Assembly (NCBI GenBank): GCA_003550305.1
Contig: QKYT01001256.1
Location: forward strand, 1 to 18,627
Length of the DNA: 18,627 nt
Source: Glomus cerebriforme
Lineage: Eukaryota; Glomeromycota; Glomeromycetes; Glomerales; Glomeraceae
Direction: 5' to 3'
In this document: piece after piece, positions 18,208 to 18,627 of the stretch
Numbering within the stretch: position 1 is the first letter of the stretch
Layout of the letters: each line of letters starts with the position of its first letter
Notes under the pieces: generated by a model
Database searches by the model: none
Told to the model about the DNA's origin: nothing
The model's input: only the letters and a program-made list of their open reading frames with translations
Position numbers and translations under genes: made by a program

Positions 18208-18411
18208 ATGTATCTATCTTTTTTGAATTTTTTGATTAATGCATTAATATGTAAAACGGATGAAGTTCGTGTAACAGAATTCTTAAGAAGAATATTTAAT
18301 GACACCAAAACTAATGTGATTTCAGCTACAAAAGTATTCTTACCGTCTCCTCCGCTTAAACCAATTCTTTCATCACCTCGCATCAATCATATTATGAAGT
18401 TAATAATGTGA
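18208..18411 (+). CDS. hypothetical open frame of 67 residues, same phase as the preceding one
   Basis: The frame begins MYLSFLNFLINALICKTDEV, then VTEFLRRIFNDTKTNVISAT and FLPSPPLKPILSSPRINH. It has varied codons and a Pro/Ser-rich end, so it looks more protein-like than the antisense frame at 18171-18386. It lies in the same phase as the frame at 17995-18174, separated by TAA at 18172 and TAA at 18205, so the two may be parts of one decayed gene. I recognise no family. There is no clear promoter and no polyadenylation signal. Confidence 0.3.
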   Translation: MYLSFLNFLINALICKTDEVRVTEFLRRIFNDTKTNVISATKVFLPSPPLKPILSSPRINHIMKLIM

Positions 18412-18627
18412 CTTATACGCATTCTTTTCCAATTTTATATACAGTATATATATACACTTTATACAGTNGTAATATTGGCTGAGGTTGAGGAATAAAGCCG
18501 GCCGAGTTTATCAAACAGGACCAAGATTCAAAAAAACACCACGACTCAATCAAATAATTTAATAATTTATCAAGCAAACAATATTTCTTTATATCAATAT
18601 CTTTGTAAAAATCTATTTATTGTAAAT
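18412..18627. other. window end, no gene seen
   Basis: It holds tatatatacac-type repeats near 18445 and one ambiguous base at 18468. A GC-richer patch, aagccggccgag, lies near 18495. Nothing codes. Confidence 0.4.

Noticed and set aside
18171..18386. Minus-strand frame of 71 residues
   Set aside because: It overlaps the plus-strand frame at 18208-18411, which has the more natural codon use; neither has a family match, so I kept only the plus one.
1..18627. CRISPR array, prokaryotic operon or phage features
   Set aside because: No regularly spaced repeats, ribosome binding sites or compact gene order; base composition, intron signals and LINEs point to a fungal nuclear genome.

Overview
The window looks like nuclear DNA of an arbuscular mycorrhizal fungus, most likely Rhizophagus or a close relative. 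That rests on very AT-rich sequence, a divergent F-box/leucine-rich protein of the type hugely expanded in that genus, and LINE tails with an RNase H part, a CX2CX8HX3C knuckle and a short conserved 3' UTR ending in TAAAA-type repeats. The species call is recognition from memory, not a search result. Seven single N positions suggest a draft assembly.

Layout. 1-984: gene-free, with a possible TA-flanked miniature element (508-903). 985-4115: a large foldback structure, two diverged inverted arms of over 1 kb around an AT-rich centre of about 750 bases. 4413-7414: two 5'-truncated LINEs in opposite orientation, each with a visible target-site duplication (17 and 14 bp), about 120 bases apart. 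7530-7904: a third, shorter LINE tail. 8145-9067: relics and small open frames. 9446-10840: the best gene in the window, an F-box protein of 464 aa. 10841-13730: mostly empty, with a tRNA-like relic and a small pseudoknot-shaped repeat cluster. 13734-14290: a small two-exon gene broken by one frameshift in an A-run. 14407-14503: a perfect 41-bp inverted repeat with a 15-base spacer. 15938-16519: a hypothetical protein of 193 aa with an internal 33-residue duplication and a TATA box. 17995-18411: two short open frames around a 32-A tract; the first carries a PCNA-binding-like motif.

The genes do not form an operon or a clear pathway. The picture is an accessory, repeat-dominated region with one or two plausible lineage-specific genes among transposon debris. 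The most unusual items are the foldback element, whose best-aligned arm segments differ mainly by C/T and G/A changes, and the perfect 41-bp inverted repeat, whose flanks are arranged as direct repeats.
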